This document shows, in pieces, positions 12,278 through 24,348 of a DNA stretch of 64,000 nucleotides. The position numbers were made by a program, and so were the translations under genes. This DNA comes from Capsicum annuum (taxonomy: Eukaryota; Streptophyta; Magnoliopsida; Solanales; Solanaceae), in contig NC_061120.1 of assembly GCF_002878395.1 (NCBI RefSeq), positions 114,145,212-114,209,211 on the forward strand, given 5' to 3'. Positions within the stretch are counted from its first letter, which is position 1. Each line of letters begins with the position of its first letter. Below the pieces are notes generated by a model that ran no database searches, was not told the origin of the DNA, and saw only the letters and a list, made by a program, of their open reading frames with translations.

Positions 12278-15200
12278 TCAATCTGAACTTGCGGAAAAAA
12301 GGTGCGGGTATTTGGTTCGCATGCCTGCTTCTGCCTCCCCAGTAGTATCCTTACCAGATTTGTTCCACCATAAAACTTTGACCAAGGGAACTTCTTTGTT
12401 CCTTAGTCTACGGATCTGAAAATCTAGGATCTCCATGGGAATCTCATCGAAGTAAAGGCTATCCTAATTATCAACACTCTCTAAAGGATCAACCACAATA
12501 GAATCACCAATATTCTTCTTAAGCATGGAGAAATAAAAGATAGGATGAACGGCGGACAACTCCGAGGGAAACTCAACCATATAATCCATTTACCAACATG
12601 GCTCAAGACTCTATGATGGCCAACATAACGGGGACTAAGCTTTCCCTTCCTACTAAACCTTTTGACCGCTTTCATGAGGAAATCTTTAAGTACAACAAAT
12701 CACCTACCTTAAACTCAATATCTCTCCTCCTCAAATCTTTGTAAGACTTTTGACGACTCAGAGCGGTTTTCAACCTTTCTCTAATCAACTTAACTTTCTC
12801 TGTAGCTTTGAATACTGCATCAGGCCCATATGTGACAACTTTGCCCATTTCAAACCAGCCTATGGGTGATCTACACCTCGTACCATAAAATCCTCAAATG
12901 GTTCCATCTCAATGCTAGCATAGAAACTATTGTTATAGGCGAACTCTATCAATTGCAAATGATCATCCCAACTTCCTTTGAAATCAAGAGCGTATGCCCT
13001 CAACATAACCTCTAGGGTCTAAATCATTCTCTCAGCCTGACCATCTTTCTGTGGGTGAAAAGCTGAACTCAAAAGAACTTGGGTGCCAAGTCCCGAATGA
13101 AACGCCCTCCAAAATTGAGAAGTAAATTGAGTACCCCTATCTGAAATGATAGACAAGGGAACTCCATGTAGTCTGACCAACTCACAGACATACAATTTTG
13201 CATAATCCTTAGTCGTACAAGATGTATGCATGGGCAAGAAATGTGTGGACTTAGTCAACCTATACACGACAACCTAAATAGAATCATGATGATGACGTGA
13301 AAGAGTAAATCCGGTCATGAAGTCCATATTTACTATCTCCCACTTCCAAGTGAGTATACTAAACTCTTGAATCACACCACCCAGTCTTTAGTGCTCTACC
13401 TTAACTTGTTGACATGTCGCACACTTTGCTACAAATTCAGCGATGTCTTTCTTCATACCGTTCCACCAATAGATTTCCCGCAAGTGGTGATACATCTTGG
13501 TAGTACTGGGATGAAAGGAATAACACATACCATGCGCTTCACCCATAATCCTCCACCTCAAATCATCAACACACGGAACACACAACCTAGCATGCACTCT
13601 CAATACACTATCTCCCCCTTAGGAAACCTTGACATTTTGGTCCTTAACTGACTCCTTCAATTTAACCAATCTAGGATCACTATCCTGCTTATCCTTCACT
13701 TTCGAAACTAAAGAAGATTCGGAACTACTCTGCACCAACATAATCCTCTCTACTAAATCAAGCAATCTAACACCCAACCTAGCCAGACAATGAACATCAT
13801 GAGCTAACTCTGTCTTACCTTCCTCAATATGTGCAACACTACCCATGGACAATCTATTAAGGGCATCCACCACCACATTGGCCTTGCCTGGGTGACACAA
13901 CACACTCATGTCATAATCTTTCAACAAATCTAACCACCTTCTCTACCAAAGATTTAACTCCTGCTGGGTAAACATATACTACAGGCTTTTATGATAAGTA
14001 AACACATCAATATGGACACCATAAAGATAGTGTCTCCAAATTTTCAAAGCAAAAAACACAACAGCTAAATCAAAATCATAGGTCGGGTAGGTTTTTTTAT
14101 ACGGCTTCAACTGCCTAGAGGCATAGGCTATAACTTTACCCCTTTGCATCAATACACAATCCAAACCAACTCTAAAGGCATCATAATACACCACAAACCA
14201 TCATTACCATTAGGCAAAGTCATCACAGGGGCAAAAGTGAGTCGAGTCTTCAAATCATAAAAACTCTTCTCAGAAGAATCGGACCACTGGAATTTAACCT
14301 TCTTTTGGGTCAATCAGGTCATAGGTGATGCAATAGAAGAGAAACCCTCAACAAAACAATGATAATAGCCTACTAGACCCAAGAAACTCCTAATGTCAAA
14401 TAGAGAGATAGGTCTAGACTAGTTACTCACAAATTTAGTCTTTTAGGGATCAACTCTAATACCCTTGGCTGAAATAACATGACCCAGGAAGGCTACAGAC
14501 CTTAGCCAAAATTCACACTTACTAAATTTGGCAAACAACAGGTGATCTCCAATAGCTTGCAAAATAATTCTAAGATGAGCTGCATGGTCATTCTCATAAT
14601 GAGAGTACACAAGGATGTCATCTATGAAGACAATAATAAATGTATCAAAGTATTTCTTGAACACTCAATTCATGAGGTCCATGAAGGCTGTTGGGGCATT
14701 GGTTAGCCCAAAAGACATGACTAGAAACATAAAGTGATGATAATGGGTTCGGAAAGCTGTCTTTGGAATATCACATTCCCTCACTTTAAGTTGATGATAG
14801 TCGGATCTAAGTTCTATCTTACAAAAATAACTTGCACCTTGCAACTGATCAAAAATGTCATCAATTCTCAAAAGAGGATACTTATTTTTGACTGTGACCT
14901 TGTTTAGTTGGCGATAGTCAATGTAAATATGCAATGATACGTCTTTGTTCCGCACGAATAAAATAGGTTCCCCCCAAGGAGAAATACTGGGTCTAATGAA
15001 ATGTTTGTCTAAGAGATATTTGAGTTGCTCCTTCTACTCTTTAAGCTTGGTAGGTGCCATACGATATGGTAAAATGGAAAAAGGCTGAGTTTCGAGAAGA
15101 AGGTCAATTTCAAACTCTATCTCTCTATTGCAAGGTACCCCTGGGAGATCTTTTGGAAAGATATCAAGAAACTCATTAACAACATCAACCGACAAGATGG

Positions 15201-15746
15201 TTGGAGTCTCAGACTTAGTGTCCTTGACCTTAACTAGGTGGTAGATGCAACCTTTGGATATAAGCTTTCTGGCTTTGATATAGTAGATAAAATGACTCTT
15301 GGAAGATACAAAACTCCCGGACCACTAAAACACTGGTTCATTAGGAAACTTAAACTTTACCATACGGGTACGATAATCTCTAGATGCATAACAAGAATAA
15401 AGCCAATCCATACCCAGAATAAGGTTAAAATATATTATGTCAAACTTTACCAAATCTGCAAGTATGACTCTCTTTATTTCTACTTATTTTCCAACAACTG
15501 ACTCTCCGACTGGTGTAAAAACTAGGAAAGGCTCAGGAATTGTTTCAGGACTCATTTCAAAATTCACAGCCACAAGTGGGGTCATATAAGAGAGATTTTA
15601 CCCAGGGTCCAACAACATATAAACATAAGACAAAAGACATGGAGCATACCAGTAACAATATCAGGAGAGTCCTCCTACTCCCAACGGGGTAGAAAAGCAT
15701 AAAACTTGTTCTGGTGCTGATCGCTAGCGATGCTAGAAGAAGCGCC
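12278..15746 (-). pseudogene. E2 pol pseudogene: protease, RT, RNase H, integrase, chromodomain
   Basis: The protease tail (NLILGMDWLYSCYAS) is near 15380-15420. The linker EFLDIFPKDLPGVP (about 15140-15180) leads into RT. RT is readable in two open stretches (14665-14955 and 14443-14664), with [17 protein letters not shown], then [10 protein letters not shown] and an intact FIDDILVYS box. RNase H (13619-14194) reads VFTYHKSL where the family has VFTDHKSL, so a catalytic Asp is Tyr. Integrase zinc-binding region 13388-13603 ends KCATCQQVKVEH. Integrase core 13019-13267 keeps the second Asp (SDRGTQF) and a Glu exactly 35 residues later. The chromodomain-like tail ends at 12278 in KYPHLFSASSD. 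Stops separate the pieces. Confidence 0.9.
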
Positions 15747-16879
15747 CTAAGTAGAGGTGGGATGGAGTACCGAAGCTGGTGCACTAGCAACCTGTGCCTG
15801 AGGTCGAGCATCTCTATTCTTCTGTCTAGCATGAGGACAATCTCTTAGTCTGTGGCCCTTCTTACCCCAACCAAAGCAATCCCTCACATATTCGAAACAC
15901 TCTCCATAGTAATTCCTACCATATTTAGCACAAGAAGGATAATGGGGCCTATTATCAACACTGTTCTGCGGCCCAGACATAAAAGACCTACTTTCTTGCT
16001 CCGTCCTACCTCTTGGTGTGGGAGCACTAGCTGAAGAAGGAACTGGAATAGATGGACGTCTTTAAAAGTGGGGGCGATTCCTTCATGGAACCTAGGCCGG
16101 CTAAACTCATACTGATCAGATCTCGCCCTTTTGCTACCCCTCATTCTATCTCTTTCTCTAATCTTATCCGCCTCTATCTGTTGGGAATGCATCATCAACC
16201 TACCAAGATCCATATCCTTACAGAACATTATGGGCCTACACTCCTTTAGTACCATTCCAGAAACACCGGTCACAAACTTACTCATAGTAGCTCGGGTGTT
16301 TGAAATCAAATCAGGAGCGTACTTGGCCAACTGATTGAACTTCCAACAATACTCCTTAACAGTCATGGAGCCCTATCTCAAGTTCATGAACTCCTCAATC
16401 TTTGCGTCCCTCATCTCAAGTGGAAAGAACTGATCCAAGAAGGCATCTTGGAAAACTTGCCAAGTCATAGGAGCGACATTCTCACCTCTACCCTTCCTCC
16501 ACGATACAACCCAATCATAAGCAATGTCCTTCAGTCTGGAAGGCGCCAACTCAACACTTTTTTCTTCTAAAACATGCATCAAATTTGTGATCTTCCTCGC
16601 TTCCTCCAAGTACAACTGTGGGTCCTCATCTATCTTTGACCTATAGAACTCAGGCGGGTTCATCCGCATAAAGTCATGAATCCTAGCCTCGACTGTATCA
16701 CCACCCTGCTGGTTAGCAACTGGGGCCTGGTTATTAGCCCAAATATTTGTAGTGGCCACTTGGGATAATGCCTGAAAGGCCACCCTAAACTTAGCTTAGG
16801 ACACCATCTCATTCAAAGGATGAATAGATAGGGGATGCTCATCATTGTTTCCATGGACATTCGCTCTTTGAGGAGGCAT
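15747..16879 (-). pseudogene. E2 gag pseudogene
   Basis: The start at 16879 reads MPPQRANVHGNN. An in-frame stop follows after MVS, near 16797, then a long open stretch (16373-16783) with FYRSKIDEDPQLYLEEARKI, and after one more in-frame stop MTVKEYCWKFNQLAKYAPDL. This is a standard gypsy gag domain. A frameshift near 15980-16040 moves the nucleocapsid into another frame (15747-15980). Its zinc knuckle is CFGWGKKGHRLRDC, with the second Cys changed to Trp. The capsid region is otherwise well preserved for this window. The first conserved Met-Pro-Pro decides the start. Confidence 0.85.
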
Positions 16880-17070
16880 TTTCTAAACATAGAAGAAGAC
16901 GGATCATTAGATAAGAGGGAAAGCTATAGGCACGATAGAATTTGAAAGAAGAAACATACTTTTTCCTAAAACATCTCATAGCCTCTTGCTCATAGGTGTG
17001 GCGTGCTACACACCGATGATCAAGATTCTACTCAACATAGCTTGCCAGACTCCCTAAGACTCCTTCAAAA

Positions 17071-17092
17071 CCTTAGTCTTTTATGCCAAGTT
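17071..17092 (-). other. E2 primer binding site
   Basis: The minus strand reads AACTTGGCATAAAAGACTAA directly after the 5' LTR. It is a decayed match to the initiator-Met tRNA complement (TTGGTATCAGAG) at the expected place. Confidence 0.6.
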
Positions 17093-19860
17093 TGTAACAA
17101 CCCAAAATTATCTCCCAGATCGTCACACAGTGCCTAAGGCTACGAGTAGCCCCAAGCTAAACCTTAGAGCCGATTTCCGGCAGTGACACTCAATTCAAGA
17201 TAATAATGGACTCAAAACTAGCATAGTTATGTCACATGAAAGGAAATATGGAAAAGATACTCGGTCCATAAGACCATAATATAGAGAAATCTCGACAAAA
17301 CCACAATATTGAACCCTAGACAAATCACAAGTCTGACACTAGTCTTAGAAGCCTCTACAAATAAAAATCTAGATAGTCATTGGGACAGGTACTCAACTGA
17401 ATCAAAATGAACTAAAGATAAAACATAGTCTCTCAAGTAAGGTAAATATCTTAAGATCGGTCCTAGAATCATAAGTACTCACCACTGTAGAAAACATAGG
17501 CAAGGTACTCGAAGAACACGGGAGAGGTTGAGACTGTACACCTAAACCTACATTATGACACAATGTAGCACATAGACATATATGTGGATCTGTACTGAGT
17601 ATGCAGGGGTAAATGCATATGAATAAAATAGCAACAATCTTCTTTAATTATATCATGTATGCATTATGAGACAACTCACATGGCTTGAACAAGTATAAAA
17701 TATAAAGCTCATAAGTGATGTAGAATAGAGCATGTAACACAAAGCTCGTGAGTCATCATTGTCTAATCTCAAAATTCAAAATCTTCTCTTTTTTCAATAT
17801 GCAAAGGCTAAGGGACTTTAAACCATACTTTCAACTCATGCATAAGTCTCATGGAGAGTAAAACTTTTTTAATGCTCAATATTTCATAACTATTTAGAAA
17901 TCATATACTTGAAATTCAGAATCATATAACTTGAAAACATACTTGAAGGCATTTCATTCACTTTAGAAAAATATCTCATCTCAAGCTTTAGGGAAATCAC
18001 TCCATTTCATATGGAATGGCATTCTAGTTTATGGAAACAACTTATCTCAAGGCTTTATAAAAATTTCTATAACAAGGAAAGAAGCTTTCATTTAGGAAAT
18101 AACTTACATCAAGAAAATACTTTAGTTGGGGAAACATCTTTGCAATTCAACCATTTAGGAAAATAGCTTATAGGGAAGGAAAATAAGTATTTGATCTCAA
18201 AGTCTAAATGTCAAGGGAGGTTCTCGTAACCGATATAAACCAGGAAAACTACATGGAGTCCAACATTTTGTCATCCTAAGGAAGAGACCCCACATTGGGG
18301 AGGAACGTCATACTCTTGCCAAAGAGTATAACCTAGGTCTAGTGATCAATAAATAAAATTCAGCCTTGGACCAAATCATAATCATTATAAACTCAGCCTC
18401 AGGCCTAACCTACGGTGGCACATTATTTTAGGGTAAGAAACCGTAGTAACTTACCCATTTGGTGCTAAATACTACTCCCTTTAGATTATCTACGCTCATC
18501 TCATAAAAATTCCATTTTTAGAATAATCACATGGTTCAGCACGAACCCAATAATCAAATTGATAAACTCATTTAGTGAAGTGGATTTCAAAGATCAAGGA
18601 CCATTAGGTCAATTCATATTTGAATCATCTCAAAATACACAAAACATGGGTGCTCATAGCACAAGAGTTCATAATTTCACAAGTCTCAAATAGGGCTTAC
18701 TAACCCATTATTCAATCTCAAGTTAAAGCTTAACAAAAGCATAATATATAACATATAGATTCATAATTCATGTGGAAATCTGGTAATTTTAGCAAGTTAC
18801 CTCAAAATCTAAATATAGCCATATGCTTCAATATCTCGACAATGCAAATATTAGCTTATCAAGGAATAAAATCAAGGGGTTTATACCAAGCTATAAATAC
18901 TCAATTAAAAATGTAGAAATCATGACATTTGACTCTTAATTAATGGGAAATATCAACATAATGCATTCAATAATAATGAGTGAAAAACCCAATTAAAATT
19001 CATATAAAATACTCATATAATTCAGGAATTTCAAGATGTAAATAGCCTTTTAAGGATAAGGGTCAAAGGGTTAACATTGTTAAAAAACCTCACATACCTT
19101 GAATTAGAAGCTTTTGATGAACTCTCACTTTTGGAACTCTATTCGTGCTTTAGAATGAGGGTTTTTGAGGTCCTTGACTTGGGAACCTTGAATATTGACT
19201 CAATTTAGGAAATCCATGGTGGATTCTTGAGATTCTTGGAAGAGATTTTTGGATACTTATGGTTTATGTTGAGAGAAAACTTGAGGAAAACCTCATAAGA
19301 TGCTTGTAAATAGCTTTGATTTAGTGTTTCCATAATTTTATAGTCTTGGAAAAGGTCAAAAGTTCCGTTTTAAACATATGTGCAAAACTGAAAAAATTAA
19401 GCTGGAACCCGATTTCTTTGGCCTTCGCGATGCGTTTCCTCACTGGAATTTGACAATCAGGAAATTGGCAGCCTCCGCGATGTGGAGCCATTGTGTTTTC
19501 CTATTGGTTTGGACCTGGGACTCCTCCGCGACACACCACTATCGCGGGGTTCCACTGAAAATTGTAAATTTCCAAATCAACCCTCTCCGCGATGTGTCGG
19601 GCAATGAAATGATGTTGTTTCATGACTACGGCTTATATTAGCCATAACTTCTTACCCTAGTGTCATATTTGGGCAAATCTTATATCTATGGAAAGATTAT
19701 CCGATTTTCCACTTGGCAAAAATTAGAAAGTAGGGAAATTCTTTATGGTTAACACGTTACTAACTTAGGAAGCAACTTCTTAATCTTTTAGGGTCGAAAT
19801 CATACCTTACTCGACACGCCCTATGGCTCAAACTATAAGGCAACTTTGCAGGGCCTTACA
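17093..19860 (-). repeat. E2 5' LTR (2,768 bp)
   Basis: Bounded by TGTAACAACCC at 17093 and GGGCCTTACA at 19860. It keeps a block at about 19388-19730 that is missing from the 3' LTR. This block contains the repeated CTCCGCGAT/TCGCGG motifs. The 87-codon open frame across it (19378-19641, plus strand) is a by-product and is not called a gene. Confidence 0.9.
19420..19600. repeat. CpG-rich CTCCGCGAT repeat cluster in E2 5' LTR
   Basis: Short motifs recur at irregular spacing: TCGCGATGCG, CCTCCGCGATGTG, CTCCGCGACACAC, ATCGCGGGG, CTCTCCGCGATGTG. They are strikingly GC-rich and CpG-rich against the AT-rich surroundings and partly inverted. On the element's strand they sit near the LTR 5' end, so probably in U3. 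Function unknown. Confidence 0.7.
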
Positions 19861-19869
19861 GGTCTTACA

Positions 19870-20209
19870 TCTTAAAAGGCTTGAACTATATTAATGTTTT
19901 CTCTCTTTCCCTCCTCAAGGTCCTTTCATTTCATAACAGATTTTGCCCTAGGGACACTATTTCGTATAATCTCACGACCTCAAAAACATGCCCTTAGACG
20001 ACGTGCTCTTCTAATTTGTATCTTTTCTCGACATCCAGAACTCCCACTAGAAGTGATTTAAGTTTTCCTCATTCAATAATTTTTGAAATAGGAACTAAGA
20101 AACAATAAGAAAGGTTTAACCATTCAATGTGACAACTTATGTCACAATTTATAATAAAATTGAGATATTACATACAAAATTAGGGCAATGAAGTTGGATC
20201 TGATGCTAT
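19870..20209 (-). other. Probable copia A leader fragment
   Basis: Noncoding sequence between the E1 LTR edge and the copia LTR. Its right end on the minus strand reads ATAGCATCAGATCC directly after the LTR end GATAACA, a diverged Met-tRNA primer site (TGGTATCAGA type). This supports the block as the 5' leader of a minus-strand copia. No start codon of gag is seen here; gag would be the one at 1979. Confidence 0.5.
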
Positions 20210-20561
20210 TGTTATCAATTCAGAGCAAAACATAAATCAAAGTATTCCTTAAATTCACAGTGGAAATTGATTTTGCTTCCAAAAAGATTTGCCTAAGTCC
20301 ACTTCATTTCTCTTGGAAATGAAATTGTTAATTCATAAATTAAATGCCCTTTAATTTTTTGTTGTTGATTTCTAGTTTTGTCAATGATATCTCTCTTATA
20401 GTCTTGTCAGAAGAAAAGGAGAAACTGATATTTAATTTAACGATGGGAAAACTTACCTTGTAACTATTTCCCCTTTTCTTTTGAATTAATCTTAATTTTT
20501 CCAGATTAAGGGTCGAGTTGGGTCGGGTCCACATGGTTGACCCATGACCTATAGTCTAACA
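20210..20561 (-). repeat. Copia 5' LTR (352 bp), probably of copia A
   Basis: Short LTR with TGTTA/TAACA inverted ends. It reads TGTTATCAATTCAGAGC at 20210 on the plus strand and ends TCTAACA at 20561. The region is homologous, in reverse orientation, to 49858-50216: both hold the GGTCATGGGTCA start region, the GACCCGACC block and the GCTTAGG/CCTAAGTCCAC block. The primer-site-like sequence adjoins its inner end. Confidence 0.7.
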
Positions 20562-21919
20562 GCATAGTACCTAAAGTTAGGAGGTAGTATAACTTGCATC
20601 ATTTTTTGGAACAAAATGTTCTGTTAGTGAAACTTGCTACTTCTAGGCATTGATATGATGATTTAGATAGTGAGGCGGGTGAAGAACTTGGCATTGAATG
20701 TTTTAGCAAAAATGATTTTTATTCATATCTTTCTCATGATCGGGATACTATTAGATGTACAAATAAAAAACTAAATCTTTTACCATTGTTGAAGATCAGC
20801 ATCAACTAATGACCAAGGCTTTCAAGTAGATTCAAGATGTGTCATCATGTTAAGTGTCTCTTATCATTTGAGATCCAGCTTTAATCTCCAAGGAATTTAT
20901 TATTTAAAACCATCGATATTCGTTAGCACGTTATAGTTTGGAGATTTTAATATTTTTCAGAGATTGGATCAATATCGAATAAAGAAATTTTGGGCTCTAA
21001 AAATTACCGCTCTAAATTAAGCAAGAAGTAGATAAAATATAGGAAAATAGTGATGATGGAATGGATTCAATGAATGAACAAGGACGAAGATTAATTCTGA
21101 AAATTTCATCCATTGATGCTATAGCTTTATTTATCTCGAATATGATAGTAGATAATAGAGACCTAATTCAAATAGAATCCTTCCTAGAAGGTGGTTGTGT
21201 AGATTAGATACACTTCTAGTATTTGTATTATATGTAAAATGTAAGAAATTTGAATAAATTTATAGGCTATTCACCTTAATCTTATTTTAACATCTCTATT
21301 TTATTTTATTTAATGAATTTTATAAATAACTTAATTAAAATTTTATTTACTACTTAGCTAACTTAAGTCATAAATTTATTACTCTCTAATATTTTACAAA
21401 ACATTAATAAGTTTTACAAAAACTTTAATAATTTTGTATAAACTTTAATAACTTTATGCTAATAAGAAAGTTTTGTAAGTTTTGTAACTTTAAAGTTTTT
21501 ATAGGCATTGCAAAAAAAATAAATCTTAATAGTTTAACTTTAGAATGTGTTTATAACTTTAATAATCTTGTGAAAACATTGACAAGAATTTAATTAACAT
21601 AGATAAATTTTGTAAAACTTTAAGAATATTAAGAAGTTTTTACAAGTTTTAAAATCTTTTAAAAAGTTTCAAAATGTATTTATAAATTATTCTTTAATAA
21701 ATATAGTTTATATAAAAAAATATTGGACCTAGATTTTGGTCCAGCTTGGTCTCACCCAGTTATTATCGGACAAGTTGAAACTCAGAAAAATGGTTGATTG
21801 GTACTGGTAGTATCAACTTTATTCCAATAAATGATTGAAAAGGATTCAAATTTGGACCTGATAATAGTAAAACATATTCAATCGACTCAAGCCCAGTTCA
21901 TTGCCACCCTTACTATTGA
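20562..21919. other. AT-rich noncoding stretch
   Basis: No gene or element could be recognised. From about 21290 to 21720 the base composition is extremely AT-rich, with degenerate repeated words such as ACTTTAATAA, TTTACAAAA and TTTTGTAA. This may be old slippage-derived sequence. Confidence 0.5.
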
Positions 21920-22533
21920 CGAAGTTCTAGGACAAATCCATAACATATTCTAAATACTAAAACTGAAAAGTACTAATAGAAATCAACAATAAATCCTCAT
22001 TATCGGATGATTAAGACACACCACTAGTATTTTCGAAATTGGAACCAAAACATACAAATTACAATTTTGAGATTGAGCACCAAAACCTAATCATTAAATG
22101 ATACAACACAAAAGAGAGTGGTCGATCAGTAATTTGAATATTTTAACTCTATGAGATGCAAACTATAGAGTAAAGTAAGTTGAGCATGCTGAAATTACTG
22201 ATAAGTTGTACAAAATGCAAAGAGAAAAACTATAGTACAATGACCCATAATGATATACATAGATGTTGATATGTTAAGATAAACTAAAAATCTTATTGCA
22301 ATGCAAGTAAAATTAAAATAAGGGTTATGTAACAAATATACTAAGTTTGGACTGTTGGAGAGTGTATTAACTCACATAAACCAAGAGAGATAATATAGAG
22401 TCCAATGTATATATACCATTGAGAGGACACAATATACCTTACCAGGGTATAAAGGCATAACTAATGTGATCACTAAACTAATACCTAAACTGGGAGGTCT
22501 AATTAAACCTATGGTGGCATGTAGCTCTCGAAC
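21920..22533. repeat. Old E2-like LTR fragment
   Basis: The words TAGAGTCCAA, CCAGGGTATAA, GTGATCACTAAA and CCTATGGTGGCATGTAG occur in the same order as in the E2 LTRs (for example about 18250-18430), at lower identity. It is therefore a diverged remnant of a related LTR into which the E4 LTR inserted at 22534. Confidence 0.5.
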
Positions 22534-24348
22534 TGTAATGACCCATTTATTTGTTATTAAAAGACACCTCATTATGGATACAACTTATGGGAAATCTTTA
22601 AAATACAATCTCAAACTAGTATCAGATGTTGTGGCCAAAATTTTGGAAGTTTAAATTTTGGGTTGGATTAAGGTCATGAATTTTGCTGCTATAACGGGAT
22701 AACCAGACCAAAAACTCAGGTGTGATTTTAATATTTCCATTTTCACCTATTTATTTAGGATGTGGTTTTCCCTTAATACCCTCCTAGGGTTTCCTCAAGG
22801 CCATAGAACAATAAAGAGGAGATAATTTTCTCGAATGGGGTAAAACCTATGATTTTTCATAGGTTTCACATCAAAATCACTAGAATTAATTCAAAAGTTC
22901 ATGTTCATACCTCTATAGTAGTTGTTTGATGTTTAGGTAGGCTAACTTTAATTGAGGAGTTTAGACCTAGGAGAGAAAGCATAAGAATTATGTATATTGA
23001 TGGAAAATTTCATGCTTATACCATCAAGAATGGTGTAGGATGGATAAATTTGATGAAAACCTAGTTAATTGGGTGGGAATGTTCTATTATTTTATGGTAT
23101 TGAAATTAACCATTAACTTATTATTGTTCATACTTGAATGATTAAAAATGGAGATGTACTAGGAATTTGGGTTCAACCTAATAAAGGTGGTTAATATTGA
23201 TGGATCCTAAAGAACATATTTAATAAGTAGCAGAACGGGAAATAGTTATTCTGCCAATGTTTTGGTGAACAGTTAGTGTATATTATGGAATGAGTCATAT
23301 GTGCAAACTGTAGGTAATGGTTTTTTCTAGTGTAAATGCAACTTGAGTTATATATGTTTGCAAACTATTCTTAGCACTACTTTATGCAATACATGATTAA
23401 AAGAAATAAGGGACTGATTGTTATCTTGAGTATTAATCTCAATGTAATGAGTTGTTATGAAATATTTTTGGTTATACATGTGTAATTAATGAATACTCAT
23501 CATTTTTAGGATTATAGTGATATTTTGATTATTTATGGGACGTATCATTATTTGAACATCTTCATGAGCTTATCTATTATATTGTGGGATGTCTCGACAT
23601 TTGGATATCTTGACAGGATTGTTGTTATATGGTTGAAAGACACTAAATATTTGAGACTTGGTACATGGACAAGAGCTCATCCCGTACAGCTTATAGCTAG
23701 TAGACAACTATAAGACCATTAGCATGTCTATACAGGTATTAGTGAGAGTGAATTTTTCTTGAGTGAATTAAGTTATTTGTTTAGTTGTCATATGTGTTAT
23801 TCTATATTAGTTCCTTGAGTGAATCGGTGATGATATGTTACTTGTCATATTGGTTCCTTGAGTGAACTTCGGATTATGTGTTAGTTTTTATATGTTCCTT
23901 GAGTAGATCGGGGATTAGGCGTTTCTTGCCATATTGGTTCCTTGAATTAGATAAGAATTATGTGTTGTTTGGTTATATTGGTTCGTTAAATGAATCGATC
24001 TTATGTGTTGACTTGCTATATTTTGTTTATTGATGTAAAGCATCATTCATTATTATTGTTATAATTTTTGGAATGAACCCATGAGTGGTTTGGGCCTAAT
24101 TTCAAGTGGTGGTGTAACTCTGTATTGTTTACATACTTGTGTAACTGAGACATAGTTGGTATAGTTAATTGAGTCATGGTTTGTTAACTTGGAGTTTTGT
24201 TGGTAGTCCTGGTCTATTTGTAGGTCCTATTGACTTACATTGGTTGAATCCTTGAGTGTAGTTGGATAAGTTTAAGTTTCATAATCATGATATAGGGATA
24301 CATAGTAGGTGTCTATGGTTATGATTATGGTGTGTGTATAATAGGTTG
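22534..24348 (+). repeat. E4 LTR copy 1, first part
   Basis: Plus-strand LTR opening TGTAATGACCC. It is homologous to 35206-36831 in the same orientation: the CACCTC-TTATGG word near the start, the AAAACTCAGGT word, and the tandem TTCCTTGAGTGAA block. It is interrupted by E3 at 24349 and continues at about 30826. Confidence 0.7.
23740..24010 (+). repeat. Degenerate ~55-bp tandem repeats in E4 LTR
   Basis: Five to six diverged units each carry TTCCTTGAGTGAA, then a G-rich word ending in a GATTATGTG-like sequence, then a TTGTCATATTGG-like sequence. The matching array in the other LTR copy is at about 36470-36740. Direct repeats of this kind fit an ancient internal LTR repeat, not CRISPR: the units are adjacent and have no spacers. 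Confidence 0.7.

Larger units (their letters stand above)
9632..19860 (-). mobile_element. E2: near full-length Ty3/gypsy chromovirus with both LTRs
   Basis: This is the most complete element in the window. The 3' LTR is 9632-12062, the polypurine tract 12063-12075, pol 12278 to about 15746, gag 15747-16879, the primer site about 17071-17092 and the 5' LTR 17093-19860. Both LTRs start TGTAA and end TTACA on the plus strand. The flanking five bases are GGTAT (9627-9631) and GGTCT (19861-19865), a target-site duplication with one change. The insertion point is the outer edge of the E1 LTR. LTR divergence and the stops in gag and pol say the element is old and inactive. Confidence 0.9.

Noticed and set aside
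13367..13651. 94-codon plus-strand open frame
   Set aside because: Antisense shadow of the E2 integrase zinc-binding region and RNase H tail.
19378..19641. 87-codon plus-strand open frame in the E2 5' LTR
   Set aside because: It spans the CpG-rich repeat cluster, is antisense to the element, has no recognisable motif and is missing from the other LTR.
23740..24010. CRISPR-like regularly spaced repeats
   Set aside because: Units are diverged and contiguous with no unique spacers, and they lie in an LTR of a plant retroelement.
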